Below are positions 1 through 10,256 of a stretch of DNA of 64,000 bases, piece after piece (positions within the stretch are counted from its first letter, which is position 1; each line of letters starts with the position of its first letter). The notes under the pieces are model-generated. The model searched no databases, had not been told where the DNA came from, and saw nothing but the letters and a program-made list of their open reading frames with translations. The DNA is from Eledone cirrhosa. Its lineage: Eukaryota; Mollusca; Cephalopoda; Octopoda; Eledonidae. Both the position numbers and the translations under genes were made by a program. The stretch covers positions 361,339,573 to 361,403,572 of the forward strand of contig OZ024742.1 of NCBI GenBank assembly GCA_964016885.1, read 5' to 3'.

Positions 1-150
1 TCTTCATGTACCAATCTTCATTCTTGTGCATCATGTTTCCATACCAATGCATTCTTCTCTCCTGTACACCAGCTTGGATTCCTCTTAAACCAAGCTTCTC
101 CCTCAATTCGTCCAAGCTCTGCCTTTCTCTCACACTTATATTACACATCC
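1..150 (-). pseudogene. Non-LTR retrotransposon (LINE) C-terminal fragment, truncated by the window edge
   Basis: Read on the minus strand, this segment encodes residues matching the region just after the reverse transcriptase domain of LINE-like elements: a 'GWMCNISVRERQSLDELRE' block, then 'KLGLRGIQAGVQERR', then 'HWYGNMM'. The same order of motifs (RWMC..., ELREKLGLRGI, RRLRWYGHVM) occurs at 16784-16920 on the plus strand, so the two are copies of one family. No start or full domain is present and the copy runs off the left edge. It has no expected function and is a dead fragment. The class assignment rests on the family motif W-Y/F-G-H-V; the clade (RTE-like or other) is not certain. Confidence 0.7.
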
Positions 151-690
151 AACCTCTATTTTAATTAATTGTTAAAAATATTTAATAGATTTACTACAAA
201 TTTATTACTAAAATAGTGACTCCTATAATTGTTAAATAAAATTTTTGAATAATTTAATTTAAATAGGAGCCATTTAAAATAGGCGATGTTTATTCACAGG
301 ACCAGAGCTGGTTTTGGTCAGGTTGGTAAAAAAAAGTTAACAAGATTGGAGCATTTTGTGGGGACTGAGTAGAAAATTCATAATTTGCTTAGAGGAATGT
401 TTACTTCATCCATAGAAAACTAATTGCATTTAAGTCCAAACAAGTTACATTATCATTCTGATAATCATAACGTTGTTGGAAATTCCATCATATTTTTCAT
501 TGATCTCAATTTAAAAGACCTAATAAACAACCGTTTGAAAAATTAACACTGTTCTGAAAGTTTCTACCAAAACATGCTGTCTATCCAGTACCTGATCGGC
601 ACGAGTACACATTATATACTAATTGCAATAACCCATCTCATTTATATGTAACACCAGTTTAAATGTGTCTAGAAAGACATTCCACTTTCA
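151..690. other. AT-rich stretch with no recognisable gene
   Basis: Mostly A/T with frequent stops in all frames. I see no splice-bounded open segment, RNA gene or repeat that I recognise. Confidence 0.6.
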
Positions 691-888
691 AATAATTGTT
701 TCTACTTTTGGACCAAGGCCAGCAATTATCCCAGTGCATTATTGGTACTTTATTTTATCGACCCCGTAAGAATGAAAGGTAAAGTTAAACTCGGCGGGAT
801 TTGAACTCAGAATGGCAAGGGCCATAACTCTATGCTGCAAAGCATGGCATCCGACCCTCTACCGATTCTGCCAATGCACAAATAATAA
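691..888 (-). mobile_element. tRNA-derived SINE, nearly full length, antisense
   Basis: Read on the minus strand it begins with a tRNA-like part: 'tggcagaatcggtagagg' resembles an RNA polymerase III box A, and 'gagttcaaatcccgcc' resembles box B. It continues with 'ggggtcgataaaataaagta' and 'ggccttggtccaaaagtag', the tail block shared with the copies at 5427-5553 and 12405-12583. This body is characteristic of cephalopod SINEs (established knowledge of the family). A short 'caaataat' flanks both sides but is too short to be a convincing target-site duplication. Such an element would be transcribed by Pol III and mobilised by a partner LINE; this copy is degenerate. Confidence 0.85.
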
Positions 889-1232
889 AAGTAAAAATAT
901 ACAATTTGAAATTTGACTGCTTCTACTAAAGTTGATACATGTAAATTTTGATTTAATTTGGTTATGTATAGAAACATTCGAATTCTGAAAAAATACAAAC
1001 CCATGTATAAAGATAACTACTTATTTGGTTATTACTATTCAGTTATTACTATTGATACTTATTTGGTTCTATATTTTACCTATAAACTATTGCTTTGTTA
1101 TAGGAGCTAAAAATCTTGTAAGGAACTCAAATTTCCATTAAAAATTTCTTATAAAATACATGATTATTTTTCAAAACTTCTGCACATGTTATACTGCAAA
1201 GGAAAATCCACATGTTTAATTATGGTGGATTT
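889..1232. other. AT-rich stretch, nothing recognised
   Basis: Low-GC sequence with short direct 'ttatttggtt' and 'attactatt' repeats around 1020-1070. No gene signal was seen. Confidence 0.5.
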
Positions 1233-1268
1233 CTGTGTGTGTGTGTTTGTGTGTGTGTATATATATAT

Positions 1269-1301
<33 letters not shown>

Positions 1302-1323
1302 GGCATATATGTTTATTTATATA

Positions 1324-1366
<43 letters not shown>

Positions 1367-1606
1367 GCACGCACACACCCATATATATGCATATATGTAT
1401 ATTTATATATGTATATTATATATATACATACATATATACATAAACATACATATATACATGTGTGTGTGTGTATGTTTATGTATATCTGCATGTTTATGTA
1501 TATATGCATGTATGTATATGTATATTATTATTGTTGTTGTCGTTATTATTATTGTTGTTATTATTATTATTATTATTAATATTGTTGTTATTAATGTATG
1601 TGTGTG

Positions 1607-1675
<69 letters not shown>

Positions 1676-1801
1676 ATATGTATATGTATATATATATATA
1701 TATTTTTTTTTTAATTTTCTTTCTATTTATTTATTATTATTATTAGTATTTTTTTTTTTTTTTCTCCTCGTGCAATGGCCATACTCGATAACGAGGGGGC
1801 A

Positions 1802-1841
<40 letters not shown>

Positions 1842-1853
1842 TCACATATATTA
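1233..1853. repeat. Compound microsatellite: (GT)n, (AT)n, (CA)n, (TTA/TTG)n, poly-T
   Basis: A chain of simple repeats: (GT)n from 1234, alternating TA and CA runs to about 1460, a TTA/TTG trinucleotide run at about 1526-1590, a long (GT)n at 1615-1670, (TA)n, and two poly-T runs (about 1704-1713 and 1749-1762). A final (TA)n lies at 1809-1836. A short non-repetitive island at 1763-1808 holds an inverted repeat, cctcgt ... acgagg, and may be a retroelement tail fragment. The long tyrosine/isoleucine/valine/cysteine-rich reading frames here are only translations of these runs. Confidence 0.95.
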
Positions 1854-2999
1854 TTCACTGACAGTTTATAGTAGAATTTAATGGGGTTCCAGAACATTCT
1901 GTTTTATAGGCTTAATCAATATGGGAAGCTGCCTATCAGATATTATTGATGAATGACATAACTGACACATCAAATATAATTTATTCTAATTTTATTAACT
2001 CTACAGAAATGAAAGGCTTAGTAAACAAAAGTATTATTTGATCTTCGGTGACTGAAGTGATCAAGTATCTAGTTTCCTTCAGGTTTCAACAACCAAACTC
2101 CTTAACCATTGTCTCTTTCTTCAGAACAATTACTGACAGAACAATATGCAGAACAATGCATATCAATGCATCTATAGATATTATGCCAGCCTCGCAAAAC
2201 ATATTTTGTGTGTTGCTGACATTGTAGCTTCCCTATCTGAATGCCTGACTAGCTAAAGTTACACTGAGAATAATAATTAGCTGATATATGAGAACCTATT
2301 CATGGATACCATTCTAATAACTATTCGGATTTTTCTATTTCTGTTCATCTATATATCAATCTCTTTTAAAGCCCCTGTGTGTCTTAACTTTATATCTGTG
2401 ACTTGTTTCATAACACATTGCCATTAAGATATAGCTTTGGAATTGATAATAAGTCACAGTTTTGTTACTGCTGAACTGTCACATACATACATACACACTC
2501 CTTTTATGTATGAATACTTGCTGAATACTGCAACTGGCATCAACCTTTCATTTTTGTCCATCTATCTGGAACAGTATACACTTCTAGAATAATCTCTCTT
2601 TCTCTGAATAAAATCAATTGCATAGAGGATTTTAGGAGTAAACAACACTTTATTTACTTCTATTTTGTATTCTGTCTCCCTTATTTATCAGGCAACAGGC
2701 AAATATTATATAGAGTTGTGAGAGAAATATTTCATGCCAGCAACAAAGTGATAACTAATTCCTTATTTCCTATTAACAATGACCATACTATCCCTATAGA
2801 ACACATTATTTATAGAATGGCGTTAACTTTATGGTCCAGTAATAGTCTTTGAAATGGCCTGTTTCTATATAAGTGCTTTGTACTATGTCAGTAACCTTAG
2901 AAGACCAGAGAGCTGCCCATAATATAACAGGTAATATCTGAAAGAAGAATTTACCACAGGGAGTATAAATATAAACGCTGCATTGACATAGGTGTAGAG
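1854..2999. other. AT-rich stretch with no recognised gene
   Basis: No repeat family, exon-like segment or RNA gene was recognised. Short open frames near 2806-3083 (minus) have no features beyond chance. Confidence 0.5.
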
Positions 3000-3170
3000 T
3001 GTCCCCCACTTCCCTATCCCCACTCTTTCTTCCTTGCCTAATAGTCCTTGCTCTTTCCCTCCTTTTCTTCTCATGTATGGCATTTATAGTCTTTTCCTTT
3101 AATATTCAATAGAGCCAGGTCTGTCCTATTTCACCCTTTCCTCCCTTTTTTCATTACTTAATTTTTTTTT
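3000..3170 (+). repeat. Pyrimidine-rich dispersed repeat, copy 1 of 3
   Basis: The segment around 'tagtccttgctctttccc', 'tggcatttatagtcttttcc' and 'agccaggtctgtcc' is repeated with divergence at 13985-14125 (same strand) and, as reverse complement, at 22199-22285. The three copies share block order and spacing, so this is an interspersed repeat of unknown class. No coding capacity or terminal repeats are visible. Confidence 0.7.
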
Positions 3171-3307
3171 CTCTTTTTAAATATTTTCCATCATTGCATT
3201 ACTTTTGTTTGTAAAATATAGTTGACATGAAAATCTTAAATACATTTTTAGTAATAGTAAACTATCAATCAAAAAAATAATATGTATATATCTAGCAGTA
3301 ATTTCAA

Positions 3308-3365
3308 CTCTTGTTCTGATGTTGGCCAAGTAGGTCAGTGTTGCCACATGCTGAACTTGTAGCAT
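3308..3365 (+). repeat. Short dispersed repeat, copy 1 of 2
   Basis: Shares 'ctgatgttggccaagtag' followed by a 'tgtg/tgttg..ccacatgct' block with 4380-4432, about 1.07 kb downstream in the same orientation. The foldback element at 3938-4177 lies between the copies. Unknown class. Confidence 0.65.
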
Positions 3366-3937
3366 TTAGATATTCGTTTTTATCTCTTTTCTTAGCTGCA
3401 AAACTTTGTTTCTGCATACATATTCTTGTTTTGCTTCTGTGACAAATCCAATATTAAATGTTCACATACATACACACTTTGCATGTTAACACACAGACAT
3501 GTACGTGTTATATTTGACTCACACAATTATGGAAAAAAGTTAGCAGTGCATACTCACTTCAAACATGGCAAACCACATATTTCTGCATTCATGACATGCA
3601 ACTGCATACAAGTAGTTACAACTTTTACTTCAATCTAGTCTCAGCTACCCGACTCACTTTGGAACACCATTTTGGCTTAACATATATCGAGTGACTCACA
3701 ACACCATATGCATGCAGCCCAATGATGATCGCTGTCGCACATGTTTCAAGCTCTATGCATACTGATTTAAAATGTTTACACACACACAAACACACATGCT
3801 TACACACAGTGTCAAATTTTCAAGATTTCTCTATACATTGATTTATGTGGAATTCACGAGATAATTAGTTTCTATCATTTGTATCTGAACTGGTTTCATT
3901 GTTGCAGAAGAAGCTTTTCAGCATAACTACCTCAACA

Positions 3938-3945
3938 TGGGCGTG

Positions 3946-3985
<40 letters not shown>

Positions 3986-4177
3986 TAACAAAGGAATTGT
4001 GGTAAGGAACCAGATGGACCATAACACACCAGAGTACTCAATACCTAGGGTAGTAGAGTGGGTAATAGGAAAAAGTATGACCCGTCCAGAAATAGCTGTC
4101 GAAACGGCTTGAGCTCTGCCGTCAGGGTCATACTTTTTCCTGCATATATATATATATATATATGCAGTCACACCCAT
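3938..4177. mobile_element. Foldback/MITE-like element with AT-rich inverted ends
   Basis: The left end 'tgggcgtgactacatatat' (3938 onward, running into (AT)n) is complementary, with about two mismatches, to the right end '(AT)n gcagtcacaccca' that finishes near 4177. A second, perfect inverted repeat of 17 bp lies inside at 4067-4083 and 4125-4141. The whole unit of about 240 bp could fold into a nested hairpin. No transposase is encoded and no clear target-site duplication is seen, so non-autonomous DNA-transposon origin is inferred. Confidence 0.5.
4067..4141. repeat. Perfect 17-bp inverted repeat with a 41-nt loop
   Basis: The arms 4067-4083 ('aggaaaaagtatgaccc') and 4125-4141 ('gggtcatactttttcct') are exact reverse complements. 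The loop 4084-4124 holds 'agctgtcgaaacggcttgag'. The inverted repeat sits inside the larger foldback element at 3938-4177. Confidence 0.9.
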
Positions 4178-4379
4178 ATATATATGCACACACCTGGCAC
4201 TGCTTTTCATGATGAAACTAGTTTCAAATACCATCCCTTGACAGTGGGATATTGGCTGTTCAGAGATGACTGAGCAACTCACTGCTCCATAGTCTCACAC
4301 AGCCAACCATCTCGATTCCGCCTTTTTCAGAGCATACTCATGCCATGAAATTGGCGCTCCAATTTTGATCTAGGTGAGG

Positions 4380-4432
4380 AAGTCTTGTGCTGATGTTGGC
4401 CAAGTAGATCTGTGTGACCACATGCTAACCTT
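4380..4432 (+). repeat. Short dispersed repeat, copy 2 of 2
   Basis: Second copy of the repeat at 3308-3365, with 'gctgatgttggccaagtag' and 'tgaccacatgctaac'. Confidence 0.65.
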
Positions 4433-5408
4433 AGAGCACAAAGATAATTATTTTTTCTTTGTTTCAAATTTCTGCCACCAGTTTGAAACCAAAGCAACTG
4501 AGATCAGTGCCAGTTTGTGTGAGATAAGACGTTTTTAACAATATTCTTCTCTCAGTTCGTGGAAGAAAAAGACATCTCATATTCTGCTTTAGAGTGTAGG
4601 CTGGGTGCTCGTTTTGCCATATCTTTTACACGTCCACAATGTGGGCTGGGAATTGGGGCATATTTGTGCTCGTGGGAAGTCGGGTCTTCTGTATTACTGC
4701 GTATCGCCAGAGATCCTGTCATGTGTCGTCTCCTTTGATATACCTTTGTCTCTAGCTCATTCTTTGCCTGCCTCTCCAGTGAATTTGTATACTTCTTCTA
4801 CCCATATGTTAATTCTCTCTTGCCACCAATCTCTATATTGTACCAAATGTAACATTGGATCTGGACCACCAAAATCAACACACATTGTTTAGTTAAACCA
4901 GAGTTAGTTTTACCAATGTTCTCTAAAGTTGAAAATACTGTACTATATTTCTTTGTACAATTACAAAGAGTCAATTTTCTGTAGACAAGAAAACAGTAAA
5001 ATGTTTAGTTTATTTGTATAAAATGTAGTTTTAATTTCTATCTTGATTAAACAACTTTGTTTTAAACTATCTTAAAATTTGTGAATTTTCCTTGTTGAAT
5101 GTTTTTATATTAAATATTGCATATTTCAGCAGAATCTCAGGAATACTCATATGGCTCCAAGCATATTTTGCAGATCTAAATAATTCAAGCACTTAGATTA
5201 CCATAATGAACATCTTTTGAAATTAATGAAATTCAGTTTACCTCTTTCAGCTTCACTCGAGTTATTTTTATTTAAATGTTCAGATAATAAACAAAATAGA
5301 GAGAAATACTTTTCAAATGCTTAACTTTAAATTTAAATTTCTATCACCATTTCTAGATTCTTCATCCATTTAGAAAGGGAAAACAATGAATAATTTCGAT
5401 GAATGAAT
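4433..5408. other. No recognised gene; one 95-codon open frame at 4605-4892 judged doubtful
   Basis: The plus-strand frame 4605-4892 is a little richer in G/C than its surroundings and encodes a Cys/Ser/Leu-rich sequence, but I recognise no domain and see no clean splice context. The rest is AT-rich with frequent stops. It may be an old repeat fragment. Confidence 0.35.
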
Positions 5409-5571
5409 TATTAAAACACAAATAATTGTTTCTACTATTGGCACAAGGCCAGCAATTACCTAGTACATTACTGGTACTTTATTTTATTGACCCCGTAAGG
5501 ATGAAAGGCAAAGTTAACCTCGGCAGGATTTGATCTCAGAATGGCAAGGGCCGTATTAAAACACAAATAAT
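5409..5571 (-). mobile_element. 5'-truncated tRNA-derived SINE with an 18-bp target-site duplication
   Basis: The SINE body is at 5427-5553 on the minus strand. It includes 'ggatttgatctcagaatgg', 'gaccccgtaaggatgaaagg' and the 'ttggcacaaggccagcaatt' block, as in the copies at 691-888 and 12405-12583. It is flanked by a perfect direct repeat of 18 bp, 'tattaaaacacaaataat', at 5409-5426 and 5554-5571. Most of the tRNA-like 5' half is missing, as expected from incomplete target-primed reverse transcription. The intact duplication suggests this insertion is younger than the other SINE copies here. Confidence 0.92.
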
Positions 5572-5699
5572 GCAGTCTTTTAAGAAACCTGTAAATCCTG
5601 TGATTATCAATAATTTATAAACAAATTGTATCATACGTTCTGCACTCTTATGTAGACACGTTAAGACAGAAGTATTATTACTCTCGAGGCCCAAATAAT

Positions 5700-5857
5700 A
5701 GGAGGGTGAGTAAATGGGGGGGGGCGGGGTTGGAATAAGTAGGTAAATGGGGGATTGGAATAAGTAGGCTACGTGAAATAAGCAGGGGTGGGGTGGAATA
5801 AGCAGTGGTGGGTGGAATAATTGAGGGATGTTGGAATAAGCAGAGTTGGGTTGGAAT
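5700..5857 (+). repeat. G-rich minisatellite with a 'ggaataag' unit
   Basis: About six imperfect copies of a unit of roughly 20-27 bp with the core 'ttggaataagtagg' or 'tggaataagcag', separated by G-runs of 3-9 bases. A related remnant, 'aataagcagcaggggttgga', recurs near 6016. The repeated G-tracts could form G-quadruplexes on the plus strand (inference). Confidence 0.8.
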
Positions 5858-6065
5858 TTTTCTACATCATCGATTTTTTTTTTTAAAACGAGAATTAGTC
5901 AGTTTACATATTGACATCCTATTTTATAAGATATGTGATGTCTTGTAATGGACTTTTTTGTCATATATAAAGAAAGTTAAAATAAAATTTCACTGGAGAT
6001 AGATTAGCAAAATTTAATAAGCAGCAGGGGTTGGAAAAAATCTGAAAACTAAATGGTGTGTGTGT
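5858..6065. other. AT-rich spacer
   Basis: Contains a poly-T run near 5874-5884 and a remnant of the adjacent minisatellite near 6016. Nothing else was seen. Confidence 0.5.
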
Positions 6066-6085
6066 GGGGGGGGGGGGGGGGGGGG
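6066..6085 (+). repeat. Homopolymer of 20 G
   Basis: An uninterrupted run of G follows a short (GT)n. The true length may differ in the genome because such runs are sequencing-error prone. Confidence 0.85.
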
Positions 6086-6689
6086 ATTATTCAAGACCTG
6101 AGAGTATGCATTTTTTGACAAAATTCCTGTTTTGTTTTCTTATATAAATATCCAGAAAGTTATATTAAAACTAAGAGTGTCATAAAAACTATCTGGTGGT
6201 ACTTAAAATCTATTTGAGTGATAAAGGAGAATAAACAATGGCAAAATTGGCAACATTCTCTTCTGTATGTTTCACATCATTAAGTACTATTCACCATATC
6301 ATTAGGATCTAAATATTTGAAGATCTAATGCAACATATGAATTGGCCTATACAACATGAAATGAGTAAGATATAAGTTTTAAAAATACACAGAATGTAAA
6401 AACAATGATAACACACTTAATTTCAACATTCATATGTTGTGTATAAAATATTAAATAGCAAAATGAATACAAGACTGAACTATACCGAGAAAATATATTC
6501 CTTCATACCCATCATCAAGAATATATTGGATTTTGGATATATCCAAAAAGATAAACTTGACAAATTTACAATACAACTTCTACATCAATAATTGATTCTA
6601 TGAAGCAGAATCTAGTTTAGATATTAATTGTAAGTTATTCACTGAATTCTATTAAATTAATTCATAATAATTTATAAGCTGTAGTGTTT
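6086..6689. other. AT-rich stretch, nothing recognised
   Basis: No gene, RNA or repeat family was recognised. Confidence 0.5.
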
Positions 6690-6958
6690 AGGAGAGAGAC
6701 TGTGATGGTATGGACATGTGATGCGCATAGAGGATGACCGCTGGGTAAAAAAGTGCCAAGAAATCCCGGTAGAAGCAAGATGCAGTAGAGGAAGACCACA
6801 AAAAACATGGGCGGAGGTGGTAAGAGCAGACCTCAGATTGCTGAAGCTCATGGAGGAGATGAAGGACCGTGACAAGTGGAGATATGCTGTGCTGAATAGG
6901 ACCCATCCCACCCTTGAAAGCAGGGAAAAGCGGACAAATGATGATGATGATGATTATA
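6690..6958 (+). pseudogene. LINE C-terminal tail, 3' end of a non-LTR retrotransposon
   Basis: Translation in the frame of 6718-6957 gives, after a short lead of 'WYGHVMRIEDDRW', the motifs 'KKCQEIPVEARCSRGRPQK', 'TWAEVVRADLRLLK' and 'DRDKWRYAVLNRTHPTLES'. This is the order typical of the C-terminal tail of many non-LTR retrotransposon polyproteins (GHV...RGRP.K.W...DR..WR). It ends in a (GAT)n microsatellite at about 6938-6953, typical of elements with short-repeat 3' tails such as the RTE group (clade assignment is an inference). Only the last 80-90 residues remain and the reverse transcriptase is absent. It matches 16707-17140 closely and is the least damaged of the family copies here. Confidence 0.85.
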
Positions 6959-6989
6959 AATGCCTGTCTTTCTCGCTCTTCTTCCCATC

Positions 6990-7250
6990 TCATTTTTATA
7001 AGCAAATGGGGGCCCACATGCTGGCTGCCCCATGGACCCAAATGGACAAAAGAGAGAAGGTGTTTCCCCAGAGGATGGTGAGGGAGAGATGTTGGAATAG
7101 CTATTCCAGCTTGCAAAGCTCATTATTTATTGTAGCCAGCTCTGTATTCATGTGGTGAGTAGGGAGGTTTTCCTAGCACCAAGGACACCAAAAGTCTCAA
7201 TTGCTAATTGCTATGACTGCAAACCTGCTGGAGATTGACTGTTATTTGGA
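6990..7250 (-). repeat. Dispersed repeat, copy 1 of 3 (antisense)
   Basis: The reverse complement of this stretch aligns along its length with 23425-23690: 'caggtttgcagt', 'tctggtgttctt', 'ccctcaccatcctctgg', 'ctgtccacttgg'. It also aligns more weakly with 16330-16585. The family looks non-coding or thoroughly decayed. It abuts the LINE tail ending at 6958, but here the two lie on opposite strands. Confidence 0.8.
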
Positions 7251-7679
7251 GAGTTTACCCTCCTTGGCCCAAAGTGCATCAGCGACTAAATTAGTCTCAG
7301 GCTGCTGCTATGTCATGAATGGTAGAGAAACTTTTAATATATTGTTAAACATAATGACACATCTTGAATTGAAATAAGATCACTAGGGGAACCGTTTCAT
7401 TATTTTAAAAATTAAATACACTTATTGAACAAAATTAGTATTTGTGTGGGTTTGTGTTTATGTAAAAAAAAATAGAATATAATGTACTGCCTATAGTTTG
7501 GAGTTTAATCCTTTGGGCTGATGATTCTGCCTAGTGGGAGTTTCTCACCATTTTTGATCTTTCAGTTACACTTACTTATTTCATATTCTTATTCTTTTCT
7601 TACTCTACCTTGATGTAGGGTTTTAACACAGAAAGTCCTCCCATTTTGAGAAATGTACCACCCAGCATGGAGTGATGAT
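7251..7679. other. Unassigned spacer
   Basis: The repeat copy may extend a little into 7251-7330. The rest is AT-rich with no feature recognised. Confidence 0.4.
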
Positions 7680-8490
7680 TAGCAACTCCAGAGTAAGAGC
7701 ATGGACAAATCAAAGACAATATAGAGAACAATAATATGGAGATAGACAAACAGAACCATCAGGCATTCATAGCTTTAGAGAAATTCTAGCTGAAGATCTT
7801 GACAAGGAAGATAACATATTGGAGTCCTTTAACATAGAGGACAACTGGAAACTTTGATACAACCTACTGTTAGTCCCAGATGTGCCCTGTGGTTGGGGCA
7901 AGATACTAGCTAGATGAAAGGTGATATGATGTTGAAAAAAGAACAATATTTAAGAGACAGTTTTGAAAGGTCTGGAAGGCCAAATGTAGCAAGGAATTAT
8001 AGGAAGTATATCAAAGAGAAGCTAGATATCAGATTTATGTAGCTAGAGGGAAAACTAAAAGAATATGGTTTACTAGTTTTCTGTGCCATGAGGATCAGAG
8101 GTTTGATGTGTTTCAGATTAAAAGATAGTGTACCAGGGAGAACTGAGATATGAGAGAGAAGTATGAGTGGAATGACTACAGCTGATTTATAATTACTGAT
8201 GCCCTCACAAAAAAAAAGGTGTAGGGAAGTTTTTTGCCATGGGAGATTAATGAATGAGAATGCATGAAGGAGTCTGTGTCTACCCTATGTAGACCCAATA
8301 TACGACTGGATATTAAAGTTGGGCAATATAGCTGAAAAAAGAAATTAAGGATATGAAGGCAGGAAAAGCAATCAGTCTATTGAGGACTATTGCTTACATA
8401 ATACAAAATCCTTTTCTGAGATAGCTGAAGCTTCAGTGTTTGGTTATCAGAGACAACTTAAGGTTTCAGAGACATTTTCAGTCAAAATAA
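7680..8490 (+). pseudogene. Probable decayed retroelement body, including a reverse-transcriptase-like scrap
   Basis: This region is less AT-rich than its neighbours. Around 8338-8370 the plus strand reads 'EIKDMKAGKAISL', which resembles the conserved 'I..MK.GKA.G.SG' block near the start of LINE reverse transcriptases. Other open scraps, such as 'FERSGRPNVARNYRKYIKE' near 7960-8015, are not recognised. Frames are broken repeatedly. It lies directly upstream of the repeat at 8490-8765, whose relatives commonly form LINE ends. The assignment is tentative. Confidence 0.35.
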
Positions 8491-8765
8491 GCAGGTATAA
8501 CCTCACATGCTGGTGCCATAATAGAATGCACCCATACAGCCTTTAAATCATGCTGGTTCCATGATAAAATGCACCATAAATTGGAAGTGTTGGTGCCACA
8601 ATATATTCTGTAAACTGGTTGGTATTAGGAATGGCAACCAACTGTGTTAACCATGCCTAATATGGAACACATGAGCAACATGAAATTGCTTCAACCCATC
8701 TGGTCTCAAGCCATAACAAATCATTCAACCCATGCTAGTGTGGAAAGGGGAAATTAGATAATGTT
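8490..8765 (-). repeat. Cephalopod 'catgctagcatggg' repeat, copy 1
   Basis: The plus strand ends in 'caacccatgctagtgtggaa', the complement of the 'catgctagcatgggttag' block at 11539. It also has 'ctgtaaactggttggtatta' and 'ggaatggcaacc', the complement of the 'ggatgcccttcctaatacta' block at 11638. It is therefore an antisense, diverged copy of the element at 11502. Short 'catgctggtgcca..atagaatgcacc' direct repeats occur at its left end. Confidence 0.7.
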
Positions 8766-9936
8766 TTAGCTGCATTATTAAAATGTATGGTCTTATTCCT
8801 AAGAAACAATTATTTTTGTCAGTGATATAACAGAAGCCTTAGATTGGATTAAATATGATATAATGGTTAGCATCATCCTGTTTATTTTAAGTTTATGGTC
8901 GTGTAGTAGAGTCTATTCAGCCAAATCTCCTAATCCTCATAAGTGATGTCTAAACAAATATATAGAGTTTTAAATATATTTAAGATCTTTAATAAAGAAT
9001 CACATTTCATAATCAGCATCTCAATTTGTATGCCTCTTGCGAACAACTATCTCAAAATTGTTCCAACACTTCTATCTCTCTAAACATATTAATTCATGAT
9101 TCCCATTTTTCTAAATGTTTTCCAATATTTTCTCTTTCCTCTGGTTCAAATCCGCTATAATATCATATAGCAAAATATATTTACACTGAGAAATACAATA
9201 GGATTTTATAACTACAATTAATCCTTGCTAGCAGGTAAGCTAGATGTTAAATGATGATGACAATGATGGTGTTTATTGACAGCAACTATTAGTAGAAGTT
9301 CTCACCTACTTTAAATCAAAGTCTCTAACTTTCCGAAGTATGTTTTTTTTTCTACCCTTCATGTGTTCTTTTTTATACATACTTTTATGTCTTTTTTATA
9401 TACACATTTTTTTTACTAATGTGAATAGTCTGGTTATTTTTGAGCTTTATATAAGTATGATTTATATCCATATGAACCAACAGCAATATTTTCAAAGATT
9501 AATAATAGATGGAGAGAACAATGTAAAATGTTATTAAAATCACAAATATTCCCTAAACAGACATTACTATTTCCAGCTGAATGAGTGTCTCACTAACTCG
9601 CTTACAGCAACTGACTATATTTCTTTTGTCTGTCTGTTACTATTACAGCTATGGACATTGCTCTTCTGTGTACCATTCCCCACTCCATCTCAACCAATAC
9701 ACTTGCCTCTCCTCTTCATAGCATTCTATTCTCTCTTTTAACTACCACAGCTTACACTAAGCACTTTACACAATGATTCTTTCTTTGACTGCATCACACT
9801 GAAATTTATCCTTAACTCTTGCTTTACCAGAATGTCATCGAAATATGCCACCTGTTATTTTCAAATCATTTTGAAAATAATCAAGAATTTGGAAGAATTT
9901 GGTAAAATAATTTCTTCAATATATTCATGGATGTCA
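8766..9936. other. AT-rich stretch, nothing recognised
   Basis: No gene or repeat was recognised. Short open frames (for example 9340-9537) are AT-driven, with Phe/Tyr/Ile-rich translations. Confidence 0.5.
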
Positions 9937-10205
9937 CTCAAGGTAGATGCTACTTCTCTGAATTTAGAGATCATAGCTCCGATACTATGGGCATGGGATT
10001 AGAATATTTTGGGAAAGAATCTTTGGACATTTTTATGGGCAAAACCAATAAGCAGGAGACCTAGGGGTAGACTCCGAACAAGATGGTTGGATAACATCCA
10101 TGTGTTTGGCTGGTCACACTTGTTGCTTCTGACAGGACTTGCTGACAAGGAGTGTTTGAGGACTGTCACCACAACCCTCACAGAAATAAGTGGGAGAAGA
10201 AGAAG
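9937..10205 (+). pseudogene. Decayed retroelement tail, copy 1 of 2
   Basis: The open part at 10009-10224 reads 'WAKPISRRPRGRLRTRWLDN', which resembles the basic 'GRP.TRW.D' motif found near the C-terminus of LINE proteins. A second copy at 19805-20075 shares 'gatactatgggcat', 'gggcaaaaccaa', 'ggagacctagg' and 'ggttggata' with it, so the family is real. It differs from the families at 6690 and 10532. No other domain remains. Confidence 0.65.
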
Positions 10206-10256
10206 AATGTTTTCGTTAGATTAGGGTTTGGAGGACAATTTTTAAAAGAAAGGTCT

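Noticed and set aside
596..605. 'tcggcacgag', identical to a common cDNA-library adaptor sequence
   Set aside because: Only 10 bp and inside ordinary genomic sequence without a junction; chance is the simplest explanation.
1212..1871. 219-codon open frame and overlapping frames
   Set aside because: Entirely a translation of GT, TA, CA and TTA microsatellites; no complex sequence.
4605..4892. 95-codon plus-strand frame as a gene
   Set aside because: No recognised domain, start context or splice evidence; could be an old repeat. Left as unassigned.
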